Shown here in pieces: positions 35,762 through 43,846 of a DNA stretch of 64,000 nt (position 1 is its first letter; each line of letters starts with the position of its first letter). The notes beneath the pieces are model-generated. The model did no database searches. It was not told where the DNA came from and saw only the letters and a list, made by a program, of their open reading frames with translations. The DNA comes from Sphingomonadales bacterium (GTDB taxonomy: Bacteria > Bacteroidota > Bacteroidia > Chitinophagales > Chitinophagaceae). Position numbers and translations under genes: made by a program. The DNA lies in contig VHBB01000005.1 of the NCBI GenBank assembly GCA_016872155.1, positions 1-64,000 of the forward strand, written 5' to 3'.

Positions 35762-36454
35762 TTAGTTGTTGAGCGATCCGGCCGCGATCCAGCGTTGTAC
35801 CTGGGTAATTTCACAATCCGACAACTTTGCACTGTTCTTGGGCATCGGCGAATAACCGGCCTGATGGGCAATAGACCCATAGAGTTTTCCATTAAGGGCC
35901 ACCGTTCGAACCAATGCATAGGTCGATAAATTGATAGTGCCGCCAGGGCTGGTGGCACTATGGCATCCTACACATTTTGTATCGAGCATTGGCTTAACGG
36001 CCCCACTGTAGGTAAAAACGTTTGCATCGCAAGAACTGCCACAAGAATTATTCTTGGCCCCCTGGTTGATCCATTTTTGAATCTTGGCAATCTGGGTGGC
36101 CGTTAAGGGCGAGCGAGGAGGCGGAGGCATCCGATCGCCGGGATCTGTTTCTATAATTACCTCGTAAAGCTCACTGCGAGCGGCATTGCCGGCTCTTACG
36201 TATTTCATGATCGTGGAGTAGCTCGTCAGCTGCACCCCATCGGCCCGGGTAGCAGCATCGTGACAGCCACTCATGGCACAGTTTGAGTTGATGATAGGCA
36301 ATATTTCGCTTACAAAATACACCGAATCGGAACTGCAGGTAGTTGAAAAGCTGGGCGTATTAGCGGGGCTGTTGGGTCCAGTGGTCTCATGGGTACAGGC
36401 CAAGATCAAGGTCGCGACCACAAGAGCCAGTGCGATGTAGTTTCGGTTTAGCAT
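35762..36454 (-). CDS. Lipoprotein with two predicted haem c domains, one with a C-x4-CH motif
   Basis: The 230-residue product has lipobox LILAC (Cys20). The first domain carries CAMSGCH (C59, C64, H65), four residues between the Cys instead of two, with Met109 in DRMPPPP as a possible axial ligand. The second carries the normal CVGCH (161-165) with Met204 in YSPMP. It resembles planctomycete-type small cytochromes. A Cys-rich linker (NSCGSSCD, about 136-142) separates the domains. It is the first gene of a six-gene minus-strand set and is divergent from lpxA. Electron transfer is inferred; whether the C-x4-CH site is haem-loaded is unknown. Confidence 0.85.
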   Translation of the reverse strand: MLNRNYIALALVVATLILACTHETTGPNSPANTPSFSTTCSSDSVYFVSEILPIINSNCAMSGCHDAATRADGVQLTSYSTIMKYVRAGNAARSELYEVIIETDPGDRMPPPPRSPLTATQIAKIQKWINQGAKNNSCGSSCDANVFTYSGAVKPMLDTKCVGCHSATSPGGTINLSTYALVRTVALNGKLYGSIAHQAGYSPMPKNSAKLSDCEITQVQRWIAAGSLNN

Positions 36455-36623
36455 GCGCGTTAATTGATAGATGATCGAATACCGTTTAACAGCCCTCGAA
36501 TAACGAAGTAATTCCGCTAAAATTGCCTCTTAGGCCAAAGTTATTAATTAATTAGGATGTAAGCGAGCTCCTTGATCGCCAATGGGAGTCTATAAAATCA
36601 TTTAATAGTACCTTTACCCCTCC
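36455..36623. promoter_or_regulatory. Divergent intergenic region between the haem-lipoprotein operon and lpxA
   Basis: This 169-base AT-rich gap must hold both promoters. On the plus strand TACCTTTA (36609-36616) resembles the -7 element and lies seven bases before the lpxA ATG. No convincing element was found for the minus-strand operon. Confidence 0.3.
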
Positions 36624-37430
36624 ATGATTCATCCCCACGCCTATATTCACCCCAATGCCAGGCTGGCGCCCAATGTAAAGGTCGATCCCTTCTCGGTTAT
36701 TCACCAAGATGTAGAGATCGGCGAGGGCACCTGGATCGGGTCGAATGTGACCATTATGGAGGGGGCCCGGATTGGCAAGAACTGTCGCATTTTTCCGGGG
36801 GCTGTTATTTCGGCGGTGCCTCAAGATCTTAAGTTCGACGGTGAATACTCGACCGTTCATATTGGCGATGGCACTACCATTCGTGAGTTTGTGACCATCA
36901 ACCGGGGTACCCGCGACCGCGAAAAAACGGTAATCGGTAAGAACTGTCTGATTATGGCCTATTGCCATTTTGCGCACGACTGTTTGGTAGGCGATCATGT
37001 TATTACCAGCAACAACACCCAAGTGGCCGGACATGTGACCATCGGTGATTGGACCATTTTGGGCGGCATGTGTGCCGTTCATCAGTTCGTTAAGATCGGA
37101 GCACATTCGTTCATAAGCGGTGGATCGCTGGTCAGCAAAGACATTCCTCCTTACATCAAGGCCGGCCGTAATCCACTCAGCTATGCCGGCGTCAATAGTG
37201 TAGGGCTTAAGAGAAGAGGATTTAGCATAGAACGCATCAATCATATCTTAGACCTGTACCGCACGGTTTACAATAAAGGCATGAATACCTCGCAGGCCAT
37301 TGAATTTATCGAAGAAGAGATGCCGGCCACCGACGAACGCGACGAGATCGTCACCTTTATTCGAGAGAGTACGCGCGGCATTATCAAACGATTTACCAAA
37401 GGAGCCATCGATGACGATATCGCTGTCTGA
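36624..37430 (+). CDS. lpxA: UDP-N-acetylglucosamine acyltransferase
   Basis: The 268-residue product is a left-handed beta-helix built of hexapeptide repeats (..IGEGTWIGSNVTI..IGKNCRIFPGAVI..), followed by a helical C-terminal domain. The catalytic His lies in MAYCHFAHDC, and the substrate-specificity region reads GTRDREKTVIGK. It transfers a 3-hydroxyacyl chain from ACP to UDP-GlcNAc, the first step of lipid A synthesis in the cytoplasm. Its last 20 bases overlap the start of the ABC ATPase gene, so the two are translationally coupled. No lpxC, lpxD or fabZ is adjacent. Confidence 0.96.
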   Translation: MIHPHAYIHPNARLAPNVKVDPFSVIHQDVEIGEGTWIGSNVTIMEGARIGKNCRIFPGAVISAVPQDLKFDGEYSTVHIGDGTTIREFVTINRGTRDREKTVIGKNCLIMAYCHFAHDCLVGDHVITSNNTQVAGHVTIGDWTILGGMCAVHQFVKIGAHSFISGGSLVSKDIPPYIKAGRNPLSYAGVNSVGLKRRGFSIERINHILDLYRTVYNKGMNTSQAIEFIEEEMPATDERDEIVTFIRESTRGIIKRFTKGAIDDDIAV

Positions 37431-38040
37431 TACCGGCAAACGCTACAACCGAGACTGGATCTTTCGTCATCTCTCTTATCAGTTTGTCTCAGGTTCTTCG
37501 TATGCGATCGTGGGACCCAACGGCTCGGGCAAGAGCACCTTACTACAGACGATCAGTGGCGCCGTTCTTGTGAACGAAGGTAGTATTCGATATCAAGAGA
37601 ACGAAACGACCCTAGCCGACGAGCAGGTGCATCGCTATCTGTCTATGTGCGCCCCGTATCTGGAACTGATCGAAGAGATGACCGCTATCGAGCTGCTCGA
37701 CTTTCATGTACAATTCAAACCTTTTTTAGCCGGTATTGACACTAGTGCGGCCTTAGCGATCGTTGGACTTACTGCTGCGCGCAACAAACAGATCCGCTAT
37801 TTTTCGTCGGGTATGAAGCAACGCTTAAAACTGGCACAAGCTTTTTTTTCTGACACCCCTGTACTCTTGCTCGATGAACCTTGTACCAATCTGGACAAAG
37901 AAGGCATCACGCTTTATCGATCACTACTCGACAACTACACAAAAGAAAGGATCGTCATCATTAGCAGTAACGACCCGGCAGAATACAGCACCTGCCAGAC
38001 CCAACTTGCGATCACTGACTACTCGTCATCAATAAATTAA
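37411..38040 (+). CDS. ABC transporter ATP-binding protein without adjacent permease
   Basis: The ATG at 37411 gives 209 residues and overlaps lpxA by 20 bases. Walker A is GPNGSGKST, the Q-loop region is around CAPYLELIEEMT, the ABC signature is FSSGMKQRLKLAQ, and Walker B is VLLLDEPCTNLD followed by the D-loop. The usual H-loop His is replaced: the sequence after switch reads IVIISSNDPAE, with Asn-Asp where His is expected. This may slow hydrolysis. No membrane component is nearby. Coupling to lpxA suggests an envelope lipid or LPS-related transporter, but that is inference. The last 29 bases overlap the alanine dehydrogenase gene on the other strand. Confidence 0.88.
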   Translation: MTISLSDTGKRYNRDWIFRHLSYQFVSGSSYAIVGPNGSGKSTLLQTISGAVLVNEGSIRYQENETTLADEQVHRYLSMCAPYLELIEEMTAIELLDFHVQFKPFLAGIDTSAALAIVGLTAARNKQIRYFSSGMKQRLKLAQAFFSDTPVLLLDEPCTNLDKEGITLYRSLLDNYTKERIVIISSNDPAEYSTCQTQLAITDYSSSIN

Positions 38041-39226
38041 GATCGGTATACTTAAGTTGAAAGCGCTGACTTAGGTGATAATTGCAGAGCGCGCCGTTGA
38101 ATAAATAGAGTCCGTTGCGCAGATGAGCGCGGCGCCATACTAACTTTTCGAATCCGCCTTCTTCGCCGGCTTGCAGCAGCAACGGCATTAGTACATTAGA
38201 GGTGGCTTGCGAAGCGGTACGTGCAAATCCCGAAGGAATATTGGGCACCCCGTAGTGAATAACGCCGTATTTGGTAAAGACCGGTTTTTCGTGCGATGTA
38301 ATCTCCGATGTTTCAAAACAACCTCCGCGGTCTACGCTCACATCAATAATAACAGCCCCGGGGCGCATGTTGCTGACCATTTCGTCGGTGACCACCATGG
38401 GGGTTCTGCCCGAAGCCGAAGAGAGCGCACCCACCGCCACCTCGCAGGTCTTTAATTGTTTGGCCAGCAAGCGCGGCTCCAGCACCGAGGTCCACAGTCG
38501 TTGACCGATGTTGTTTTGCATACGCTTAAGCCGGTAGATATTATTATCGAAGATCTTGACCGAGGCGCCCATGGCCAGTGCGGCACGGGTGGCATATTCT
38601 CCTACGATCCCCGCACCCAATATGATCACCTTGGTAGGGGCAATACCCGAGATACCTCCCAGCAGTACGCCTTTGCCATGGTTGGCAGAGCTTAGATACT
38701 GCCCGGCGATCAGCATCACGGCACTACCCGCGATCTCACTCATGCTGCGCACAATCGGATACGATCCGCTATCATCTTGTAAGTTCTCGAACGATATGGC
38801 CGTGATTCTTTTCTCCATCATCTTAGACAGTATCGAAGCCTTCATTACCGATAAGTGAATAGGAGAAATAATCAGTTGATTGAACTGTAACAGCGAAAGA
38901 TCATCTTCGGTAACGGGAGCGCTCTTGACCAAAATGGGGCATTGATAAACCGTGGCCTTATCGTTTACAATACGGGCACCGGCTTCGCTATAATCCTTAT
39001 CCTTAAAATGAGAACCCTCGCCGGCATCGTGCTCGATCATCACTTCGTGTCCGTTACTGACCAAAACGCCCACCGCATCGGGGGTCAGTGCAATACGGTT
39101 TTCTTGAAAAGCGGTTTCGCGAGGAATACCGATCAGCATCCGCTCGGCCTTCGGAGGAATATCGAGGGTTTCTTCGAGTGTCTCGTAGCTAAAAGAGGTA
39201 GTGATACTTGGTTTGGTCTGCGACAT
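38012..39226 (-). CDS. ald: Alanine dehydrogenase / PntA-like NAD(P) dehydrogenase
   Basis: The 404-residue product belongs to the alanine dehydrogenase/transhydrogenase-alpha family. The N-terminal domain has IGIPRETAFQENRIALTPDAV and the catalytic-Lys region PILVKSAPV, with IISPIHLS. The Rossmann domain has VIILGAGIVGEYATRAALAMGASVKIFD, the NAD-binding GAGxxG loop. VIIDVSVDRGGCFETSE and YGVPNIPSGFARTASQA are signature blocks. It should convert L-alanine to pyruvate and ammonium. An extra 30-residue N-terminal extension precedes the fold, a trait of Bacteroidota homologues. It follows tsaE after 12 bases. Confidence 0.9.
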   Translation of the reverse strand: MSQTKPSITTSFSYETLEETLDIPPKAERMLIGIPRETAFQENRIALTPDAVGVLVSNGHEVMIEHDAGEGSHFKDKDYSEAGARIVNDKATVYQCPILVKSAPVTEDDLSLLQFNQLIISPIHLSVMKASILSKMMEKRITAISFENLQDDSGSYPIVRSMSEIAGSAVMLIAGQYLSSANHGKGVLLGGISGIAPTKVIILGAGIVGEYATRAALAMGASVKIFDNNIYRLKRMQNNIGQRLWTSVLEPRLLAKQLKTCEVAVGALSSASGRTPMVVTDEMVSNMRPGAVIIDVSVDRGGCFETSEITSHEKPVFTKYGVIHYGVPNIPSGFARTASQATSNVLMPLLLQAGEEGGFEKLVWRRAHLRNGLYLFNGALCNYHLSQRFQLKYTDLNLLMTSSQ

Positions 39227-39238
39227 ACAATCGGGATG

Positions 39239-39679
39239 CTATGCAATTGTAAATGTACGCAGATATCGCGTTCCGGGCTCCTGATCGGCCCCCGCATCGG
39301 GCAAGATCGCTAACGAGAGATGAACAGCGCCCGGCGGAAAAATTCCCGGTGCCTTCTCGGGCCACTCCACCAGACAGATAGCGCCGCTATAGAGCAACTC
39401 CTCGATGCCGGCCTCACGAGCCTCGGCCTCGCTTTCTATTCGGTAAAGATCGGCATGATAAACAGGCTCCCCACTGGCCAGCTGGTATTCGTTTACAAGG
39501 GCAAAACTGGGGCTCGACCCGGGCGTGGTAACGCCAAGCGCACGGCAAAGGGCCACAATAAAGCTGGTCTTTCCCGTTCCCATGGGCGCATGAAAGGCAA
39601 AGACCCGGGCCGTACCGGTCTGTTGCCAAAATTGCCGGGCCGCCTGATCGATCTGCGCAAGGGTAAACGTTAACTCCAT
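39239..39679 (-). CDS. tsaE: tRNA threonylcarbamoyladenosine biosynthesis ATPase TsaE
   Basis: The 146-residue P-loop protein has Walker A GTGKTSF, and SPSFALVNEY and YHADLYRIE.EAE as family signatures. The conserved CLVEWPEKAPGI motif is near the C-terminus. It drives the TsaBDE complex that adds t6A to position 37 of ANN-decoding tRNAs. A -7 element lies five bases before the ATG, so the transcript may be leaderless. It is followed by ald after 12 bases. Confidence 0.94.
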   Translation of the reverse strand: MELTFTLAQIDQAARQFWQQTGTARVFAFHAPMGTGKTSFIVALCRALGVTTPGSSPSFALVNEYQLASGEPVYHADLYRIESEAEAREAGIEELLYSGAICLVEWPEKAPGIFPPGAVHLSLAILPDAGADQEPGTRYLRTFTIA

Positions 39680-39684
39680 CCGAG

Positions 39685-39692
39685 CAAAAATA
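39685..39692 (-). promoter_or_regulatory. -7 element of tsaE, leaderless or near-leaderless
   Basis: On the minus strand it reads TATTTTTG, an exact TAnnTTTG match, ending five bases before the ATG at 39679. Confidence 0.45.
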
Positions 39693-39742
39693 AGCCGTTA
39701 AGATTTTCCGCTGCGATCAAAAGCAGAGCGGACCCGTTTTGG

Positions 39743-39750
39743 TAAATTTG
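39743..39750 (+). promoter_or_regulatory. -7 element of the copper-type P-ATPase gene, leaderless or near-leaderless
   Basis: TAAATTTG is an exact TAnnTTTG match ending four bases before the ATG at 39755. No CueR- or CopY-like operator was recognised. Confidence 0.45.
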
Positions 39751-39754
39751 TAGC

Positions 39755-41890
39755 ATGCAACAGATTAAGTGGAAGGTGAGTGGAATGGATTGCAATACCT
39801 GTGCCCTTCACATTCATAAATTTCTAGAGAAAAAGGGCCTGCAGCAGGTAAAGGTCAACTTTGCCAATGGAGATGTTTGGTTTGTGGCCGAAGATGGCTT
39901 TGCCGAAGAGCCTGTAAAAAAAGGGATTGCCGATCTGGGTTACCAGGTAATACCCGAGCAGTCGGGCACCGAGGCTACCCCCGGTTCATCGACCTCTTTT
40001 CTTTCGCTGTCGACCCATTTACAACGACTGCTGTTCTGTCTTCCGTTCGCGCTGGTGCTGCTAGCCTCGCATCTGCTGCCCCACTCGATAGCCTGGTTGC
40101 ACAATCATTGGTTTCAGCTGGCGGTAACACTACCTGTTTTTTTATTGGGCCTGCAATTCTTTGGTCGCAGTGCCTTTAAAAGTATCAAGGCCGGTATGCC
40201 CAATATGAATGTGCTGATCACGCTGGGGGCTACGGCAGCTTTTTTGTATAGTCTGTATGGAAGTTTAACCGGACAGGCCGAGCAGTATCTTTTTTATGAG
40301 ACCACCACCACCATTATTACGCTGGTGCTACTGGGTAATTATTTAGAGGAGCGCTCGATTGCCTCTACCCAACGCGCGCTCGACAACTTGATCGCTGCCC
40401 AAAAATTAATGGCCACCATGATCGCTTTTGACGATCAACACCAAGAACAATATTTTCAGATCGAGAATACAGCCCTTAAAGTAGGCGACCTTATCTTAAT
40501 AAAATCAGGAGAGCAAGTACCCATCGATTGCAAGATCTTATGGGGAGAGGCGCACGTTAACGAATCGATCATTACCGGCGAGAGCATACCGGTGCATAAA
40601 TATGCTAAAGACACCCTGATCGGAGGAAGCATCTTTGAGCAGGGCACCGTAAAAGCGCAAGTAACCGCCGTAGGAGAAGACACCGTGCTGTCGGGGATTA
40701 TACAACTGGTGCGCGGGGCGCAAGGAGAAAAACCGCCGATGCAACTACTGGCCGATAAGATCAGTGCGGTATTTATTCCACTTGTATTAATCATTGCGCT
40801 ACTGACCGGCCTTATCAATTACATTGTTTTACATAATGTAGAGGTTTCGCTCATGCGAAGCATTGCGGTACTGGTCATTGCCTGCCCCTGTGCCATGGGG
40901 CTAGCCACGCCCGCTGCTATTGCGGTAGGGTTAGGCCGCGCCGCCAGAAATGGTATTTTATTTAGCAATGCCCGTTCGCTTGAACTCTTTAGACACATCA
41001 AGCAAGTCGTGTTCGACAAGACCGGAACACTCACCACCGGCCGGTTTCGGGTGGCACGTTTTGAAGTGCTGGATACGACCCTGTCAGAAGAACAATTTAA
41101 AACCCTTGTGTATTCACTCGAAAAATATTCCAATCACCCTATTGCCATTTGTCTTGCAAAAGAATTTAAGACGACGACCGATATGCGGTGGCGACAGGTA
41201 GAAGAAGTAAAAGGCAAAGGGATCTATGCCACCGACCCCAATGGTATTGACTATAGCGCCGGTTCGCTAAAAACAGTCAAGCAAACCACAGCGGCCGATC
41301 ATCACCAGGTATACGTTTGTCGCGGTGGGGAACTGATCGGTTGGATCGATCTCGAAGATGAGATCAGACCCGAAGCGCAAAAGGTCATCGATTATTTGCA
41401 CAAAAAAAATATCAAGACCATTTTACTAAGTGGAGATAGTCTGGTTCGCTGCGAAGCGATCGGTGCACGCCTGGGCATCGGTCTGATCTATGGAGAAAAA
41501 CTACCCGAAGAAAAAATGGAGATCGTAGGTTGTCTTGCCAGCGAGGCCCCAACGGCCATGATTGGTGACGGCATCAACGATGCCCCCGCACTGGCCAAGG
41601 CTACCGTGGGTATTGCCATGAGCGAAGCTTCTCAATTGGCCATGCAAAGCGCCCAGGTGGTCTTGCTTAACCAGGGCCTCAATAAATTGCCCGATGCATT
41701 GGGGCTGGGGCGACACACTTATTTGACCATACAGCAAAATCTTTTCTGGGCTTTTGCCTACAATGTGGTGGCTATTCCTGTGGCTGCACTGGGGTTGCTG
41801 ACCCCTACATTCGGAGCGCTGGTGATGGCGTTTAGTGATGTGGTACTTGCCATTAATTCGGTACGTCTCTTTGTAAAAAGAGTACGCTAA
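39755..41890 (+). CDS. Heavy-metal P1B-type ATPase (copper-type)
   Basis: The 711-residue pump has one N-terminal heavy-metal-binding domain with MDCNTC (C13, C16). Eight membrane segments are interrupted by the actuator (TGES) and the P/N domains. The membrane metal site is CPCAMGLATP (C377, C379), the phosphorylated residue is Asp421 in DKTGTLT, the N domain has SNHPIA, and the hinge has GDGINDAPALA. The CPC motif marks the P1B-1 group exporting Cu(I) or Ag(I). Late FAYNVVAIPVAALG and FSDVVLAINS, with Asn/Tyr/Met/Ser at typical P1B-1 positions, agree. It is probably constitutive or regulated elsewhere. The stop overlaps the recQ start by one base. Confidence 0.94.
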   Translation: MQQIKWKVSGMDCNTCALHIHKFLEKKGLQQVKVNFANGDVWFVAEDGFAEEPVKKGIADLGYQVIPEQSGTEATPGSSTSFLSLSTHLQRLLFCLPFALVLLASHLLPHSIAWLHNHWFQLAVTLPVFLLGLQFFGRSAFKSIKAGMPNMNVLITLGATAAFLYSLYGSLTGQAEQYLFYETTTTIITLVLLGNYLEERSIASTQRALDNLIAAQKLMATMIAFDDQHQEQYFQIENTALKVGDLILIKSGEQVPIDCKILWGEAHVNESIITGESIPVHKYAKDTLIGGSIFEQGTVKAQVTAVGEDTVLSGIIQLVRGAQGEKPPMQLLADKISAVFIPLVLIIALLTGLINYIVLHNVEVSLMRSIAVLVIACPCAMGLATPAAIAVGLGRAARNGILFSNARSLELFRHIKQVVFDKTGTLTTGRFRVARFEVLDTTLSEEQFKTLVYSLEKYSNHPIAICLAKEFKTTTDMRWRQVEEVKGKGIYATDPNGIDYSAGSLKTVKQTTAADHHQVYVCRGGELIGWIDLEDEIRPEAQKVIDYLHKKNIKTILLSGDSLVRCEAIGARLGIGLIYGEKLPEEKMEIVGCLASEAPTAMIGDGINDAPALAKATVGIAMSEASQLAMQSAQVVLLNQGLNKLPDALGLGRHTYLTIQQNLFWAFAYNVVAIPVAALGLLTPTFGALVMAFSDVVLAINSVRLFVKRVR

Positions 41891-43800
41891 TGCAGGCGCT
41901 GTCGATCTTACAAAAAGTATGGGGTTATTCGGCCTTTCGCCCACTGCAAGCAGAGATAATCGAATCGGTACTAGCCAAAAAAGATACGCTGGCCCTGCTT
42001 CCCACCGGAGGCGGCAAATCGATTTGTTTTCAGGTACCGGCCTTACTGCAGCCGGGTCTTTGCCTGGTTATTTCGCCATTGATCGCACTGATGCGCGATC
42101 AGGTAGAGCAACTCCGAAAAAAAAATATTACCGCCTTTGCTATCTACAGCGGTATGGAGCGCAAAGAAGTTCAAACCACTCTCATTACCGCCGCCGAGAG
42201 CAATTGTAAATTTTTATACGTTTCGCCCGAACGGCTCGAGACAACGCTTTTTCAGGAGTATCTGCCGGCCCTCGATATTTCGCTGATTGCCGTAGACGAA
42301 GCGCATTGCATTTCGCAGTGGGGCTACGATTTTCGCCCCTCTTACCTGCGTATTGCAGCCCTAAAAGAACAGTTGCCCGAGGTACCGGTACTGGCGCTGA
42401 CCGCCTCGGCCACCCCCGAAGTGCAAAAAGATATTTGTGAAAAGCTGCTTTTTGCCACCCCAAATACAAATGTATTTAGACAATCCTTTGCCAGACCCAA
42501 TCTGTCGTATAGTGTATTTGCCGTAGACAATGCCATCCCTAAGTTGTTGCAGATCGTAAAGAACGTCAAGGGAAGCAGCATCGTGTATTGTCGCAGTCGC
42601 AAGCGTACCGAAGAGATCGCTGCGCAACTTGTTGCCAATGGTATTCGGGCCGATTGGTATCATGCGGGGCTGAGCACCCTAGAAAGACAAAAAAAACAAG
42701 AGGACTGGCAAGAGAACCGGCTGCCCGTGATGGTGTGTACGAATGCATTTGGCATGGGTATCGATAAACCCGATGTGCGTACCGTTATTCACTGCGGCCT
42801 ACCCGATTGTTTGGAGAGTTATTATCAAGAAGCGGGGCGAGCCGGAAGAGACCAACAAAAGGCCTATGCGGTCTTATTGTATACGCAGCGAGAAAGCGAA
42901 GAGCTTGCCGGTCTTAGTTCGCAGCGATTCCCGAATTTAGCTACCATCAAAAAAGTATATCAAGCGCTGGCCAACTATCTGCAGCTACCCTCAAATACCG
43001 GAGCCGGACAGTATTACGATTTTGAACTTGCTGAATTTACCCGACGCTTTTCACTACCGACTAACACGGTGCTGCATGTGCTCAAAGCACTCGAACAAGA
43101 AGGATGGATTCAGTACAACGAGCAGGTATTTATTCCGGTTCGTGTGCAGATTCTGGCAGAGCGGCATCAGCTAGAAGCGCTGGCGACCACCCACCCCACC
43201 CTCGATCTGGTTTGCAAAACCCTGCTACGCGCTTACCAAGGCATCTACGAAAGACCCACTGGCATCTCAGAAAAACAAGTGGCGTTCTTGACAAAAAAAG
43301 AGCCCGGGCAAATCGTTGATGCGTTATTGCAACTGCAGCAACTAAAATTGATCAGCTATTATCCTCGTAAAGAAAACCCGCAACTCTATTTTCCGGTCCA
43401 TCGCATACGAGCAGAAGACCTGAGCCTTAACAATGTGCTGTATGCAAAACGAAAAAAGCAGGCAGAAAAAAGTATCAATAGTATGCTCGCCTACGCCCAT
43501 GAGCAGCAGCAGTGTCGTAGCCAAATCGTAGGTACCTATTTTGGAGATGATTCGTTGCCCGATTGCGGCATCTGCGACAATTGTCTCTCGAAAAAACAAG
43601 TGCCGCTCGCTGCAACCGAGTTTACGACCCTTCGAGCACAGGTAGTACAAGCCCTCAGTGCAAAACCCCTTTCGACCGCTGCCCTATTGCAACAACTGCC
43701 GGGTATCGAAAAAGAAAAGGCCCGTCAGCTGATCGATCAGCTACAGGCCGAAGAAATAATTCGCATCGATGCCAGCGGTCAGATTTCGTTACGAAAATAG
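41890..43800 (+). CDS. recQ: ATP-dependent DNA helicase RecQ
   Basis: The 636-residue superfamily 2 helicase unwinds DNA in recombination and fork repair. Walker A is LLPTGGGKSICFQ (about 35-47), the DEAH box is VDEAHCISQWG (about 135-145), with the aromatic-rich loop after it. Later motifs are TASATPEVQKDI, GSSIVYCRSRK, and AFGMGIDKPDVR..H. The RecQ-C zinc site CGICDNC is near residue 560, followed by a winged-helix-like tail. A complete HRDC domain is not obvious. The start shares a base with the stop of the P-ATPase gene (TAATG), implying co-translation of two unrelated functions. Confidence 0.95.
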   Translation: MQALSILQKVWGYSAFRPLQAEIIESVLAKKDTLALLPTGGGKSICFQVPALLQPGLCLVISPLIALMRDQVEQLRKKNITAFAIYSGMERKEVQTTLITAAESNCKFLYVSPERLETTLFQEYLPALDISLIAVDEAHCISQWGYDFRPSYLRIAALKEQLPEVPVLALTASATPEVQKDICEKLLFATPNTNVFRQSFARPNLSYSVFAVDNAIPKLLQIVKNVKGSSIVYCRSRKRTEEIAAQLVANGIRADWYHAGLSTLERQKKQEDWQENRLPVMVCTNAFGMGIDKPDVRTVIHCGLPDCLESYYQEAGRAGRDQQKAYAVLLYTQRESEELAGLSSQRFPNLATIKKVYQALANYLQLPSNTGAGQYYDFELAEFTRRFSLPTNTVLHVLKALEQEGWIQYNEQVFIPVRVQILAERHQLEALATTHPTLDLVCKTLLRAYQGIYERPTGISEKQVAFLTKKEPGQIVDALLQLQQLKLISYYPRKENPQLYFPVHRIRAEDLSLNNVLYAKRKKQAEKSINSMLAYAHEQQQCRSQIVGTYFGDDSLPDCGICDNCLSKKQVPLAATEFTTLRAQVVQALSAKPLSTAALLQQLPGIEKEKARQLIDQLQAEEIIRIDASGQISLRK

Positions 43801-43846
43801 TAGCAGCCAGAAAAATTGACTGACGCTACTACGACACTATTACCGA

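Noticed and set aside
36552-37244. 230-codon minus-strand frame
   Set aside because: It is antisense to lpxA, which has an unmistakable hexapeptide-repeat product.
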